Shown here in pieces: positions 1 through 8,840 of a stretch of DNA of 64,000 nucleotides. The notes under the pieces are model-generated. The model saw only the letters and a program-made list of their open reading frames with translations. It did no database searches and was not told the origin of the DNA. Position 1 is the first letter of the stretch. The number at the start of each line of letters is the position of its first letter. Source of the stretch: Flavobacterium magnum (lineage in GTDB: Bacteria; Bacteroidota; Bacteroidia; Flavobacteriales; Flavobacteriaceae); NCBI RefSeq assembly GCF_003055625.1, contig NZ_CP028811.1, positions 2,542,001 to 2,606,000 of the forward strand, written 5' to 3'. The translations under genes were made by a program, and so were the position numbers.

Positions 1-951
1 ATGGTCATGACGGAAACCACATCAAACCTGCACCATCCGTCATTCATCAACAATATCGACACGATCATCACGCCTTTTACAGAGGAAGAATTTGGCGCGC
101 TGCAACCCGATTTGCTGATCACTTTCGGCGGCATGGTGGTATCAAAACGCATTAAGGCGTTCCTGCGTAAATACAGACCCAAAAACCATTGGCATATCGA
201 TCCGCTGCGTGCGTACGACACCTTCGGTGCGTTAACGAAACATTTCGAAATGCCGGTCAATGACTTTTTCGGACAATTGGCGCCATCGGTTGCGCACAGC
301 GTCAGCGATTATCGTGAACTGGGCCAGGGGATAAAAGACTTGCGCGCCCGCCGCCACGAAGAATATCTGCGTAAAATGCCGTTTTGTGATTTTAAGGTTT
401 TCGCTGCCGTGATGCCTGCCCTGCGCAGGGAGTCGCAACTTCAGATCAGCAACAGTGCGGCAATCCGGTATGCGCAACTCATCGAGATTGACCCGACCAT
501 CGAGGTGTTCTGTAACCGGGGTACGAGCGGTATAGACGGCAGCACGTCAACGGCGATAGGTGCGGCGCTGGCTTCAGGAAAACAGACTACGCTGATTACC
601 GGCGACATCGGGTTTTTATACGACAGCAACGCACTGTGGAACAGCTACATCCCGAAGAATTTTAAGATCATCCTGGTCAACAACGGCGGCGGTGGCATTT
701 TCAGGATCCTGCCCGGGCATCAGGAAACACCCGTGTTCAATACGTATTTCGAAACCGGTCATACGCTGACCGCGGAGCATCTGGCGAAAATGTTCGGATT
801 GAATTATCTGAGCGCCAATGATGAAAACACTTTGGAAGTCGGGCTTTCAGCTTTGTTTGCCTCAGATGAGCGGCCCGCCATCCTCGAAGTGTTTACGCCA
901 ACTTCGGTAAACGACGGCGTATTGTTGCAGTATTTCCGCGAACTTATCTGA
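1..951 (+). CDS. menD: MenD, C-terminal part (SEPHCHC synthase), truncated by window edge
   Basis: This is the C-terminal part of the thiamine-diphosphate enzyme that joins isochorismate and 2-oxoglutarate in menaquinone synthesis. The frame is open from base 1, and the ATG at base 1 is almost certainly internal: MenD is normally about 550 residues and only 316 are present. The ThDP/Mg-binding motif GDIGFLYDSNALWN is visible near residues 199-212 of this fragment. It is followed by a glycine-rich stretch VNNGGGGIFRILPG, typical of MenD. The stop (TGA, 949-951) overlaps the end of the convergent YdeI-like gene by 8 bases. Other men genes (menB, menA, menC) follow in the next 11 kb. Confidence 0.95.
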   Translation: MVMTETTSNLHHPSFINNIDTIITPFTEEEFGALQPDLLITFGGMVVSKRIKAFLRKYRPKNHWHIDPLRAYDTFGALTKHFEMPVNDFFGQLAPSVAHSVSDYRELGQGIKDLRARRHEEYLRKMPFCDFKVFAAVMPALRRESQLQISNSAAIRYAQLIEIDPTIEVFCNRGTSGIDGSTSTAIGAALASGKQTTLITGDIGFLYDSNALWNSYIPKNFKIILVNNGGGGIFRILPGHQETPVFNTYFETGHTLTAEHLAKMFGLNYLSANDENTLEVGLSALFASDERPAILEVFTPTSVNDGVLLQYFRELI

Positions 952-1501
952 GTTTTTTGCCTTCAGCGCTTGCCGAAATGATCTTTTCCAGGCGTGCCAA
1001 CCGCGTTTTTTCCTGCTTGCCTGCCATGAGCCAATGGATGATGGCTTTTTTGTACGATGGCGCTTGTTTCTCAAAAAATTCCCAGGCCTTTTGATTGGCT
1101 TTAAAGCCATTTTCGAGTGTTTCGTCGAGTTGTTGTAACGGCTTTTCAAATCCGTAAATTCCGATTTTCCCGGGCTTCCGCAGATTGTAGGCGGCCATTC
1201 CTGCTTCGTGCATGAGTCCTTCGGAAATCAGTTTCTCGACTTTTCTGATATTGACATTACTCCAGATGCTGTTTGCCTTTCGCGGCGTGAACCGCCTGGT
1301 ATAGGATTGTTCATCCACAGGCTTCAGGTGTCCGTCAATCCACCCGAAACTGAGTGCTTGGTCAACGGAGTCCGGCCAGTTCATGCTCGGTTTGCCGCTT
1401 CCGGTTTTATAGAACAAAACGATTGCTTCGGTGCATTTGTCGTGGTTTTCCTCAAGCCACTTTCTGAAATCGGATGCTTTCTCGAAAAATAACGGTCTCA
1501 C
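944..1501 (-). CDS. YdeI/OmpD-associated family protein
   Basis: A 185-residue soluble protein of the YdeI/OmpD-associated family. The N-terminal part has the family pattern FRKWLEENH, then VLFYKTGSGKPSMNWPDSVDQALSFGWIDG, of which the short signatures SGKPSMNW and SFGWIDG are diagnostic. A KANSIWSNVN segment follows. The C-terminal third is rich in Lys and Glu (KKAIIHWLMAGKQEKTRLARLEK), as in relatives. The start is a GTG at 1499-1501; it fits the family N-terminus (a residue or two before PLFF), and no in-frame ATG lies nearby upstream. Biochemical function is not established; relatives have been linked to stress or antimicrobial tolerance. It is convergent with menD. Confidence 0.85.
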   Translation of the reverse strand: MRPLFFEKASDFRKWLEENHDKCTEAIVLFYKTGSGKPSMNWPDSVDQALSFGWIDGHLKPVDEQSYTRRFTPRKANSIWSNVNIRKVEKLISEGLMHEAGMAAYNLRKPGKIGIYGFEKPLQQLDETLENGFKANQKAWEFFEKQAPSYKKAIIHWLMAGKQEKTRLARLEKIISASAEGKKLR

Positions 1502-1575
1502 GGGTTCATTTTGGTTTTGATAAAAATAGTGATTTAAACCAAAGCAACTTCGTAACTTCGCAATCTGATTTTACC

Positions 1576-2418
1576 ATGATGATCGAGATAGGAAAATACA
1601 ACACACTTCAAATCTTAAGGAGCACCAAAGTGGGCTTGTTTTTAGGCGAAAATGCTGACGCCGAAGGCATACTGCTCCCGAACAAGTACGTGCCTGAACA
1701 ATACGAAATAGGGGACATGATAGCGGTTTTTGTATACCTTGACCATGAGCAGCGCCCTGTTGCGACCACATTGGAGCCCTATATTACGCTTCATGAGTTT
1801 GCCTTGTTGCGTGTCAGTTATGTCAATAAAACCGGCGCATTCCTCGATTGGGGGTTGGAGAAGGACATCCTGGTGCCGTTCAGGGAGCAGGCCCGCCCGA
1901 TGGAAAAAGGGAAACGCTATCTCGTACACTTGTACCTCGACGACAAAACCAACCGACTGGTAGCGTCAAGTAAAATCAATCAATTCCTGAGCAATGAAAC
2001 CCTTACAGTTGCCGTGGGCGATGAAGTGAACCTGATTGTATCGCACATTACTGATCTTGGCATCAATGTCATCATCAATGAAAAACATAAGGGGCTGCTG
2101 TATAAGAACGAGGTTTTTGAAGAAGGGGTGCGTACCGGCGATCATGCAATCGGATACATCAAATTAATACGTCCTGATAACAAAATCGACGTGTCACTGG
2201 AGAAACCCGGTTATGAGAAAATCGAGTCGAACGCGCAGAAAATCCTTGACGAACTCAAAGCGAGCCGAGGCGGTTTCCTGCGATTGAATGACAGTAGCGA
2301 CCCTGAAGATATCAAGACCGTTTTGCAAATGAGCAAGAAAACCTTCAAGCAATCGATCGGAGCGTTATACAAGCAAAAATTGATTGACATCAAGGAAGAC
2401 GGCATTTACCTATTGTAA
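1576..2418 (+). CDS. cvfB: CvfB-like S1 RNA-binding protein
   Basis: A 280-residue protein resembling CvfB/YitL, built from successive S1-type OB folds and a C-terminal winged helix. Visible features are an N-terminal OB-like segment (IGKYNTLQILRSTKVGLFL), a second S1 unit (GAFLDWGLEKDILVPF, about residues 85-100), a third (GINVIINEKHKGLLYKNEVF), and a C-terminal helix-rich end that looks like a winged helix. The frame is open further upstream to 1474, but the ATG at 1576 begins the family N-terminus and follows a near-match -7 element TAACTTCG at about 1553-1560. The stop overlaps the next ATG (TAATG at 2416-2420), suggesting translational coupling with the dioxygenase. A role in RNA binding or virulence-factor control is known only for relatives. 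Confidence 0.85.
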   Translation: MMIEIGKYNTLQILRSTKVGLFLGENADAEGILLPNKYVPEQYEIGDMIAVFVYLDHEQRPVATTLEPYITLHEFALLRVSYVNKTGAFLDWGLEKDILVPFREQARPMEKGKRYLVHLYLDDKTNRLVASSKINQFLSNETLTVAVGDEVNLIVSHITDLGINVIINEKHKGLLYKNEVFEEGVRTGDHAIGYIKLIRPDNKIDVSLEKPGYEKIESNAQKILDELKASRGGFLRLNDSSDPEDIKTVLQMSKKTFKQSIGALYKQKLIDIKEDGIYLL

Positions 2419-3248
2419 TGTCACTACACCAATTCCATAACTGGACGCAGGATCTGGGTTACTGCGAAGGCCGCCATCCGGTACTGTTTATCGGCCACGG
2501 CTCACCGATGAACGGGATTGAACACAACGCGTTTTCAGAAAGCTGGGCCAAAATGGGCAGGGATATCCCCAATCCTAAAGCCGTGCTGGTGATTTCAGCG
2601 CATTGGCTTACGAGGGGCACGCACATTACCGCGATGCCAAATCCGAGGACCATCCACGATTTTGGCGGATTCCCGAAAGAACTGTTTGAAGTGCAGTACC
2701 CGGCGCCCGGTGAGCCAGCTCTGGCGGAGGCCACAAAAACACTTATTGCCATGACCGATATAGGTCTTGACCACGACTGGGGGTTAGACCATGGCACCTG
2801 GACCGTTGTGCGGCATATGTATCCTGATGCTGACATTCCCGTGCTGCAGTTGAGCATCGATTATGCGAGGCCCGCAGGATACCACTTTGAGCTGGCAAAG
2901 CAATTGGCTTCGCTTCGCAACAAAGGCGTGTTGATCATTGGCAGCGGCAATATGGTCCACAATTTAAGGATGGTCGCCTGGGACAAATTGACTGAGCCCG
3001 AATATGGCTTCGATTGGGCTTTGGAGATGAATTCGGTATTTAAGGAAAAGATTCGAAACGGCGAGGCATCAGCGTTGGTCAATTATGAAAAACTGCATGC
3101 TGCGGCGAAACTTGCCATTCCGACTCCGGATCATTATTACCCGCTGCTGTATGCGATGGCGTTACAGCAAAATGGTGACGACATCCGTTTTTTTAATGAC
3201 AAGGCCGTTGGTGGTTCCCTGACGATGACGTCGGTGAAATGGGGTTAA
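2418..3248 (+). CDS. ygiD: LigB/YgiD-type extradiol dioxygenase (DODA family)
   Basis: A 276-residue class III extradiol ring-cleavage dioxygenase, like E. coli YgiD (4,5-DOPA-extradiol dioxygenase). Metal-binding and catalytic motifs are visible: FIGHGSPMNGIEHN near residue 24, ISAHWLTRGTHIT near 60, GLDHGTWTVVRHMYPDAD near 122, and IIGSGNMVHNLR near 174. Length matches the family. The start codon overlaps the cvfB stop by one base. The end overlaps the convergent PH-domain gene by 4 bases. The natural substrate cannot be told from sequence. Confidence 0.9.
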   Translation: MSLHQFHNWTQDLGYCEGRHPVLFIGHGSPMNGIEHNAFSESWAKMGRDIPNPKAVLVISAHWLTRGTHITAMPNPRTIHDFGGFPKELFEVQYPAPGEPALAEATKTLIAMTDIGLDHDWGLDHGTWTVVRHMYPDADIPVLQLSIDYARPAGYHFELAKQLASLRNKGVLIIGSGNMVHNLRMVAWDKLTEPEYGFDWALEMNSVFKEKIRNGEASALVNYEKLHAAAKLAIPTPDHYYPLLYAMALQQNGDDIRFFNDKAVGGSLTMTSVKWG

Positions 3249-3676
3249 CAAACCTGGATCCCGGGATTTATCTGCAATAGTAATGTTACGAATGCTTCTT
3301 TGTTTTCAGGCGAAATGAAAATATCGTCGAACGTATTGAAATGTATTACAAATCCCCTGTTGCTTAATCCGGGTTTGAATGTACTGTATTTTACAAACGA
3401 ATTATTCTCTTCGATCTTCCTGATTTTTGAAATGTCAATCTTTCCTCTGATCGGGCCGGAACGATAAAATAAAATCTCCCCGTCAACGATATATTTTGTA
3501 TCCAAGACCATCGAGATAAAAAACGCTTCAATCAGAACGACAATGATAAACGGGACTATTATTGACCCAAATTCTTCCTCAAATGCAGCAAAAATTATGG
3601 GTATTGGCAATGCAATTACCAATACCCCCATAACAATCATTGTTGCGGTACTTTTAGCAGAACGAAAAACAGTCAT
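3245..3676 (-). CDS. PH-like domain membrane protein (hypothetical)
   Basis: A 143-residue protein with two N-terminal hydrophobic segments (about residues 12-31 and 38-58) followed by a soluble beta-rich domain. That domain (YIVDGEILFYRSGPIRGKIDISKIRKIEENN, then FVIHFNTFDDIFISPENKEAFVTLL) is the usual layout of bacterial PH-like domains attached to membrane anchors. No specific function is recognisable. Its ATG overlaps the stop of the upstream cysteine peptidase by one base (TAATG on the minus strand), so the two are probably translated together. Confidence 0.7.
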   Translation of the reverse strand: MTVFRSAKSTATMIVMGVLVIALPIPIIFAAFEEEFGSIIVPFIIVVLIEAFFISMVLDTKYIVDGEILFYRSGPIRGKIDISKIRKIEENNSFVKYSTFKPGLSNRGFVIHFNTFDDIFISPENKEAFVTLLLQINPGIQVC

Positions 3677-4782
3677 TACACGCCCAGTTCTTTTTTGGTT
3701 TTCTTAAGCAGGCCCTCTTTGTGGACCAAAACTGAGATCGCTTTCAGGCGTACGTAAGGAACGCTCATATAAACAAAGCCGGAATGAGGTCCTTTGCTTC
3801 CCCATGAATTCTTAACCTTGTAGTACATATTGCCCTTCTGGTCTTTGACTTTCCCAACGATGTGCATCAAATGATCATCAGTGGTGTCAAAATTTTCGAA
3901 TTCGGCCTGACGGAAATCGGGTGTAACCTGTTTTTCGGGCTTGATTTCGGTCAGGATTGCTTTCTTGTCGGCGTCGTTGTCAGGAATCACGGCCAGTTGC
4001 TTTTCTGCCGAAAAAGTGTCCTCGGAGACATCAATATCCACTGCCAGTGTGTAACCTTTATCTATCGCATTGTCGATATTCTGCATGAATTCATCCAACG
4101 GCATATTGTAAAAACTGCCATTTGAAAAATTATCGGGGATATCAAGTATAAACGGTTTGTAATAAGGCTCGTTAATGTAGGAAGAGATGGTCACGTAATC
4201 CTCGAGCCTGAGTTTGGTCATTGCGAGGAAACTTTTCGGTGTGTACATTTTTCCCTGATAGTTAAACTCAGTGACGGTTTTACCCAAAGTCTCATCAAGC
4301 ACTTTCTTTACTTCATTCTTCCATTCGGGAGACAGTTTTTTGCCGGGATCGGCATAGCCCTTGAGCATTTTCTCGAGTTCGGCGACCATTTTGCTATGAT
4401 TGTATTTTGTTGCATTTCCTGTGAGTCCCGTGTACGCTTCTTCGGGAACCAGACCGAAATCCCTGGCGCTGTTGATCACATCATGAGCCAGTCCGCCCTC
4501 GCCGAACTGCGCATGTCCCTGACGCATCACGTACGTCCAGGCCTTTTTATCGTAGGTATGGCGTACATTGAACATTTCCGATAGGTCGACCGGTTTCCCT
4601 GTCATACGGATGATTTCAGCTTCAAGGAATGAGGTAGTGGAGAAGCTCCAGCAGGTGCCGGTCTGGTCTTGCGAAATGACGGGCGTCGCCTCAATATCTT
4701 TAACAGTTTGAAATTCATACGCCTGGCCGTAGCCGTAAAATCCTATCGACACCAGCGCAAGGCTTAAAATGCTTTTTTTCAT
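3676..4782 (-). CDS. Secreted papain-fold (C1B, bleomycin hydrolase-like) cysteine peptidase
   Basis: A 368-residue exported cysteine peptidase. A signal peptide is seen at residues 1-19/20 (MKKSILSLALVSIGFYGYGQ). The catalytic set of the papain fold is complete: oxyanion Gln38 and nucleophile Cys44 in QDQTGTCWSFS, His307 in DDHLMHIVG, and Asn325 in VKNSWG. The long insert between Cys and His and the overall length resemble bleomycin hydrolase/aminopeptidase C rather than papain itself. Unlike cytosolic PepC it carries an export signal, so it probably acts in the periplasm or outside. It is the first gene of a two-gene unit with the PH-like protein. Confidence 0.9.
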   Translation of the reverse strand: MKKSILSLALVSIGFYGYGQAYEFQTVKDIEATPVISQDQTGTCWSFSTTSFLEAEIIRMTGKPVDLSEMFNVRHTYDKKAWTYVMRQGHAQFGEGGLAHDVINSARDFGLVPEEAYTGLTGNATKYNHSKMVAELEKMLKGYADPGKKLSPEWKNEVKKVLDETLGKTVTEFNYQGKMYTPKSFLAMTKLRLEDYVTISSYINEPYYKPFILDIPDNFSNGSFYNMPLDEFMQNIDNAIDKGYTLAVDIDVSEDTFSAEKQLAVIPDNDADKKAILTEIKPEKQVTPDFRQAEFENFDTTDDHLMHIVGKVKDQKGNMYYKVKNSWGSKGPHSGFVYMSVPYVRLKAISVLVHKEGLLKKTKKELGV

Positions 4783-4852
4783 TTTATTTAAGTGGGTTTT
4801 TGTTTATGTAAGTCTGAAAAATGGTTTATTTTTACGCTAAAATAATACAAAT

Positions 4853-5695
4853 ATGAATCACATACAGTGGGAAACTGTTAAAGATTTTGAGGACATCACG
4901 TATAAGAAATCCAATGGCGTGGCGCGTATCGCGTTCAACCGCCCGAACGTAAGGAACGCTTTCCGACCGAAAACCACCAGCGAATTATATCAGGCTTTTT
5001 ACGATGCGCAGGAAGATACGTCGATTGGCGTAGTGCTTCTTTCTGCCGAAGGCCCTTCCACGAAAGACGGCGTATACGCTTTCTGCAGCGGCGGTGACCA
5101 GAGCACCCGTGGACATCAGGGTTATGTAGGCGAGGACGGACAACATCGGTTGAATATCCTGGAGGTACAGCGCCTGATCCGCTTTATGCCGAAAGTCGTA
5201 ATTGCCGTTGTTCCCGGCTGGGCAGTCGGTGGCGGGCACAGCCTGCATGTGGTTTGCGACATGACACTGGCGAGTAAGGAACACGCGATCTTCAAACAGA
5301 CTGACGCCGATGTGACCAGTTTTGACGGCGGCTATGGCTCTGCATATTTGGCAAAGATGGTAGGGCAGAAGAAGGCCCGCGAAATATTCTTCCTCGGGCG
5401 CAATTATTCGGCGCAGGAAGCTTTCGAAATGGGAATGGTAAATGCCGTAATTCCCCATGCCGAATTGGAAGATACGGCGTATGCGTGGGCGCAGGAAATC
5501 CTGCAGAAATCACCTACATCGATAAAAATGCTCAAATTTGCGATGAACCTCACTGATGACGGTATGGTCGGCCAGCAGGTATTTGCGGGTGAAGCGACGC
5601 GTCTCGCGTACATGACCGAAGAAGCGAAGGAAGGCCGCAATGCGTTTCTTGAAAAGCGCAAGCCCGATTTTGGCAAAAACAAATGGTTGCCGTAA
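4853..5695 (+). CDS. menB: MenB, 1,4-dihydroxy-2-naphthoyl-CoA synthase
   Basis: A 280-residue crotonase-fold enzyme that closes the second ring in menaquinone synthesis (o-succinylbenzoyl-CoA to DHNA-CoA). Seen here are a family N-terminus (ITYKKSNGVARIAFNRPNVRNAFRP), the oxyanion-hole region FCSGGDQ and GWAVGGGHSLHVVCDMTLAS, and the MenB-specific TDADVTSFDGGYGSAYLAK segment carrying the catalytic region. Length matches E. coli MenB. A near-consensus -7 element TATTTTTA lies at 4827-4834. The gene is followed after 42 bases by the two PH-domain genes on the same strand. Confidence 0.96.
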   Translation: MNHIQWETVKDFEDITYKKSNGVARIAFNRPNVRNAFRPKTTSELYQAFYDAQEDTSIGVVLLSAEGPSTKDGVYAFCSGGDQSTRGHQGYVGEDGQHRLNILEVQRLIRFMPKVVIAVVPGWAVGGGHSLHVVCDMTLASKEHAIFKQTDADVTSFDGGYGSAYLAKMVGQKKAREIFFLGRNYSAQEAFEMGMVNAVIPHAELEDTAYAWAQEILQKSPTSIKMLKFAMNLTDDGMVGQQVFAGEATRLAYMTEEAKEGRNAFLEKRKPDFGKNKWLP

Positions 5696-5737
5696 ATAGA
5701 GTTCAAGCAAAATAAGAAGTTAAGCGTAGTCGCGATT

Positions 5738-6253
5738 ATGGAAAACTTTACAAATGATACGATTGATACCAAACAGCTTCCGAGGTTTGAGGCCGTTGAA
5801 ATGACGAAACTGCACCGGTTTTACTGGAAAGCACTGCTGATCAACACGCTGATTGTAATGATCATCGTCGGGATTGCATTGGGTTTCGCTTCGTACAATA
5901 TTGAAGAATGGGTCGAATACCAGATGGAAATCAGCGTGGGTTATGTCGTTTTTACGGCGCTCCTGCTGTTGTTCCTGCGTCTCGGTTTTAAGAAAAAAGC
6001 GTACGCATTCCGCGAGCATGATGTAATTTACCGACGCGGCGTTATCGCTACCAATACGATCGTAATCCCTTACAACAGAGTGCAACATGTGTCCTTACAT
6101 GAAGGCTTTGTTTCCCGGATTTTTGGATTGGCCGAAGTCGAGATTTTCACTGCCGGAGGCGCATCCAGCGACATTGGGATTCCGGGTATCGCAAAATCCG
6201 AAGCAGAGAACATCAAACAGCTCCTGATGGGCAAAATCCAAAAAACACTGTAA
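5738..6253 (+). CDS. YdbS-like PH-domain membrane protein
   Basis: A 171-residue protein with two transmembrane segments (about residues 30-53 and 65-82) and one bacterial PH domain (bPH_2/DUF304). The domain begins at AFREHDVIYRRGVIATNTIVIPYNRVQHVSLHEGF and continues with GLAEVEIFTAGG. This is the layout of YdbS. The stop is directly followed by the ATG of a YdbT-like gene with no spacer, the same pair order known from other bacteria, so the two probably form a membrane complex. Molecular role is unknown. Confidence 0.85.
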   Translation: MENFTNDTIDTKQLPRFEAVEMTKLHRFYWKALLINTLIVMIIVGIALGFASYNIEEWVEYQMEISVGYVVFTALLLLFLRLGFKKKAYAFREHDVIYRRGVIATNTIVIPYNRVQHVSLHEGFVSRIFGLAEVEIFTAGGASSDIGIPGIAKSEAENIKQLLMGKIQKTL

Positions 6254-7765
6254 ATGAAACCTGATTTCAGTCAGCCGCAAAGGCAATCCGTAGTCGGGAT
6301 TATCGTCATGTTCTTCGATACGATGCGCCATTTGATCAAGGCGATGTGGCCGATGCTCGCCATCTTCATTTTAAAGCCCAAAGTGTCTCTGCTCTATGTC
6401 GGGGCCGCCTTGCTGCTCATTGTCGTGGCTATTGGCGTCATAGCCTGGCTGAAGTACCTTAATTTTACTTTTTTTCTCGACGACGAGAATGAGGAATTCG
6501 TCATCACCGAAGGCGTACTGAACAAGTCGCGCACGACAATCAACCTCAATAAGATCCAGCAGGTCAATATCAAACAGTCACTGATCCAGAAAATCATCGG
6601 CGTCTTTTCACTCGATGTAGATACGGCCGGATCTTCAAAAGAAGAAGTCGTAATCAAAGCCGTGTCGCATGGCATTGCCACCGATCTGAAATCCCGACTA
6701 TTGGCGCACAATTTCAACAAACCACTGTCGCCGGAGTTCGCCGAAGCACCTTTGCATGTTGAAAATGACCACACGGAAACCGCCTCACCATTCGTAAAAA
6801 TCAGTTTCAAAAGCCTGCTGAAAATGGGATTTACGTCCAATTACGTGAAGAGCTTTTTCCTGCTGCTGGCGTTTTTCTTTTCGACCTACGAAAACATCCG
6901 GCAGGTTTACGACGGCGATGGGATTGACACCGACCGCATCGACAGTTACGCGTCCCAATTCACCATAATAGAATTAATCCTTGTCGTGACGTTGCTGATT
7001 TTCGCCGTCATTATCGTAGTAAACGTTTTCCGGATGGTATTGCGTTATTTTGACTATACGATCATGAAGCAACAGGGCTCACTGCTGCTTTCGTTTGGTT
7101 TACTGAACACAAAAAGCACGATCATTAAACCTGAAAAAGTACAGATCGCCGTGGTCACACAAAATTACTTCCAGAAGAAAATGGGTGTGCTGCAAATGCG
7201 CGTCAGGCAGGCCACGGGCGGACTGCGGGGCGAAAAAAATACCGCAATCGAAATTCCGGGTTGCAACGCCGCAGAACGCGATGCCATTTTAAAATTGCTG
7301 TTTCATGCGCTTCCGCAGAAAGGCCTCGCGCTTGTGCCCAACTGGCGCAAACTTGTATTTTCAATTTTCCTGACGATCGTCATTCCCGTTGCCGGATTTT
7401 TCATGATCAAGAATTACAGCAGGACCGAAAACGACAATCTGTATTACTTTGTCGGCATTTACATCGTACTGCTGGCATTGCTGCAATATTATAAGTTCAG
7501 GAATGCCCGCCTTTTCATCCATAACGATTTTATCATAAAGCAAAGCGGCGCGTGGGACATCAGCCATGAAATCATCGAGCCGCAGAAAATACAGGCCGTG
7601 ACGACTTCGCAACTGTTCTGGCACAAAAACCTGAACATCGGCTCAGTGACGCTGCATACTGCAGGCGGGAATATCAGCTTCCAGCTCGGAAATTTCGACG
7701 TCATAAAGGATTACGCCAATCTGTGGCTCTATGGCCTGGAAACGTCCGACAGCAACTGGATGTAA
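6254..7765 (+). CDS. YdbT-like protein with repeated PH domains
   Basis: A 503-residue membrane protein with six hydrophobic segments in pairs (about residues 15-36 and 44-65, 197-212 and 236-260, 374-388 and 395-412). After each pair comes a PH-like domain containing the recurring pattern EGVLNKSRTTINLNKIQQV, then FGLLNTKSTIIKPEKVQ, then QSGAWDISHEIIEPQKIQAV. Such threefold repetition is characteristic of YdbT. It abuts the YdbS-like gene exactly (TAA at 6251-6253, ATG at 6254). Function is unknown; relatives are proposed to help resist lantibiotics or maintain the envelope. Confidence 0.85.
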   Translation: MKPDFSQPQRQSVVGIIVMFFDTMRHLIKAMWPMLAIFILKPKVSLLYVGAALLLIVVAIGVIAWLKYLNFTFFLDDENEEFVITEGVLNKSRTTINLNKIQQVNIKQSLIQKIIGVFSLDVDTAGSSKEEVVIKAVSHGIATDLKSRLLAHNFNKPLSPEFAEAPLHVENDHTETASPFVKISFKSLLKMGFTSNYVKSFFLLLAFFFSTYENIRQVYDGDGIDTDRIDSYASQFTIIELILVVTLLIFAVIIVVNVFRMVLRYFDYTIMKQQGSLLLSFGLLNTKSTIIKPEKVQIAVVTQNYFQKKMGVLQMRVRQATGGLRGEKNTAIEIPGCNAAERDAILKLLFHALPQKGLALVPNWRKLVFSIFLTIVIPVAGFFMIKNYSRTENDNLYYFVGIYIVLLALLQYYKFRNARLFIHNDFIIKQSGAWDISHEIIEPQKIQAVTTSQLFWHKNLNIGSVTLHTAGGNISFQLGNFDVIKDYANLWLYGLETSDSNWM

Positions 7766-7778
7766 TATAAACGCGAAT

Positions 7779-7862
7779 GGAAAATTATCAACAACAAACA
7801 AATTATTTACACAATTGATTTTCGGACGAAATCGTCCATTGTCGATTATCAACCATCAATTA
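7779..7862. repeat. Low-complexity ATTATCAAC-type tract with small hairpin upstream of menA
   Basis: The 99-base gap before menA is made of degenerate short units: ATTATCAAC (7779-7787), CAATTG, CATTGTC, GATTATCAACCATCAATTA. A perfect 6-bp inverted repeat GGACGA-AA-TCGTCC lies at 7824-7837. I find no clear TAnnTTTG promoter here, so menA may be read from upstream. Confidence 0.4.
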
Positions 7863-7864
7863 CA

Positions 7865-8836
7865 ATGAAACATTGGGTCGAAGCCGCAAGGGTCAGGACA
7901 TTGCCACTTTCCGTATCAGGAATCATCGTCGGAAGTTTTTATGCGATGTCGCAATCCATCTTTAACTGGAAGATTGTCATTTCGGCACTCAGTACCACGC
8001 TGCTGCTGCAGATTTTGTCCAATTTTGCCAACGACTACGGCGATGGCATAAAAGGCACCGACAACGACGAGCGCGTCGGGCCGAAGCGCGCCATACAAAG
8101 CGGCGTGATTTCTCCACAGGCAATGAAAAAGGCGATCATGATCACATCGGTGCTCACGCTTTGCTCTGCCGTGAGCCTGATTTATGTGGCGTTCCGCGAT
8201 ACGAACATTACGTACTCGCTGTTCTACCTGGTGCTCGGGATTTTGGCGATTTTCTCTGCCATCCGTTACACTGTGGGCGATACGGCCTATGGTTATCGCG
8301 GATACGGCGATGTATTTGTGTTTATTTTCTTCGGGCTGGTGAGCACGATAGGGGTCAGCTTCATGGTTTTAAAAACCATTGATCCGCTGCTGATTTTACC
8401 CGCGACGGCCATCGGCTTCCTGAGTACAGGAGTATTGAACCTGAACAACATGCGCGATGAGGCATCCGACCGCAAATCGAATAAAAACACCATTGTCGTG
8501 AAAATTGGCGGCGCCAAGGCCAAAGTCTACCACTACTTTTTATTGGTTTCAGCCATGGTTTTAACGCTCGTTTTTGCGATCTGCTTCGATTTGTACAAGG
8601 ATGCGAATCCGGGAGAATTTAATCCTGATATTTACGTGTTCCTGTTGGCTTACATTCCCATTATCCGGCACCTGGTGACCGTAGCTAAAAACAAGGATCC
8701 GAAAAAGCTCGACCCCGAGCTCAAGAAGCTGGCGCTGGGCACTTTCGCCATGTCTGTGCTGCTCGCGCTTTCGATGATTTATTTCTTTACGGACATCTTG
8801 CTGCAGATTTACCTATATTTCACACAACAAAATTAA
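7865..8836 (+). CDS. menA: MenA, DHNA prenyltransferase
   Basis: A 323-residue UbiA-superfamily integral membrane prenyltransferase that attaches the polyprenyl chain to 1,4-dihydroxy-2-naphthoate. The first Asp-rich motif is clear (NFANDYGDGIKGTDNDERVGP, about residues 56-76). The second corresponds to NLNNMRDEASDRKSNKNT at about residues 195-212. Eight or so hydrophobic helices are visible. Length and the RVGPKRAIQSG signature identify MenA rather than UbiA. The UPF0173 hydrolase gene starts 4 bases after its stop. Confidence 0.95.
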   Translation: MKHWVEAARVRTLPLSVSGIIVGSFYAMSQSIFNWKIVISALSTTLLLQILSNFANDYGDGIKGTDNDERVGPKRAIQSGVISPQAMKKAIMITSVLTLCSAVSLIYVAFRDTNITYSLFYLVLGILAIFSAIRYTVGDTAYGYRGYGDVFVFIFFGLVSTIGVSFMVLKTIDPLLILPATAIGFLSTGVLNLNNMRDEASDRKSNKNTIVVKIGGAKAKVYHYFLLVSAMVLTLVFAICFDLYKDANPGEFNPDIYVFLLAYIPIIRHLVTVAKNKDPKKLDPELKKLALGTFAMSVLLALSMIYFFTDILLQIYLYFTQQN

Positions 8837-8840
8837 CCAT

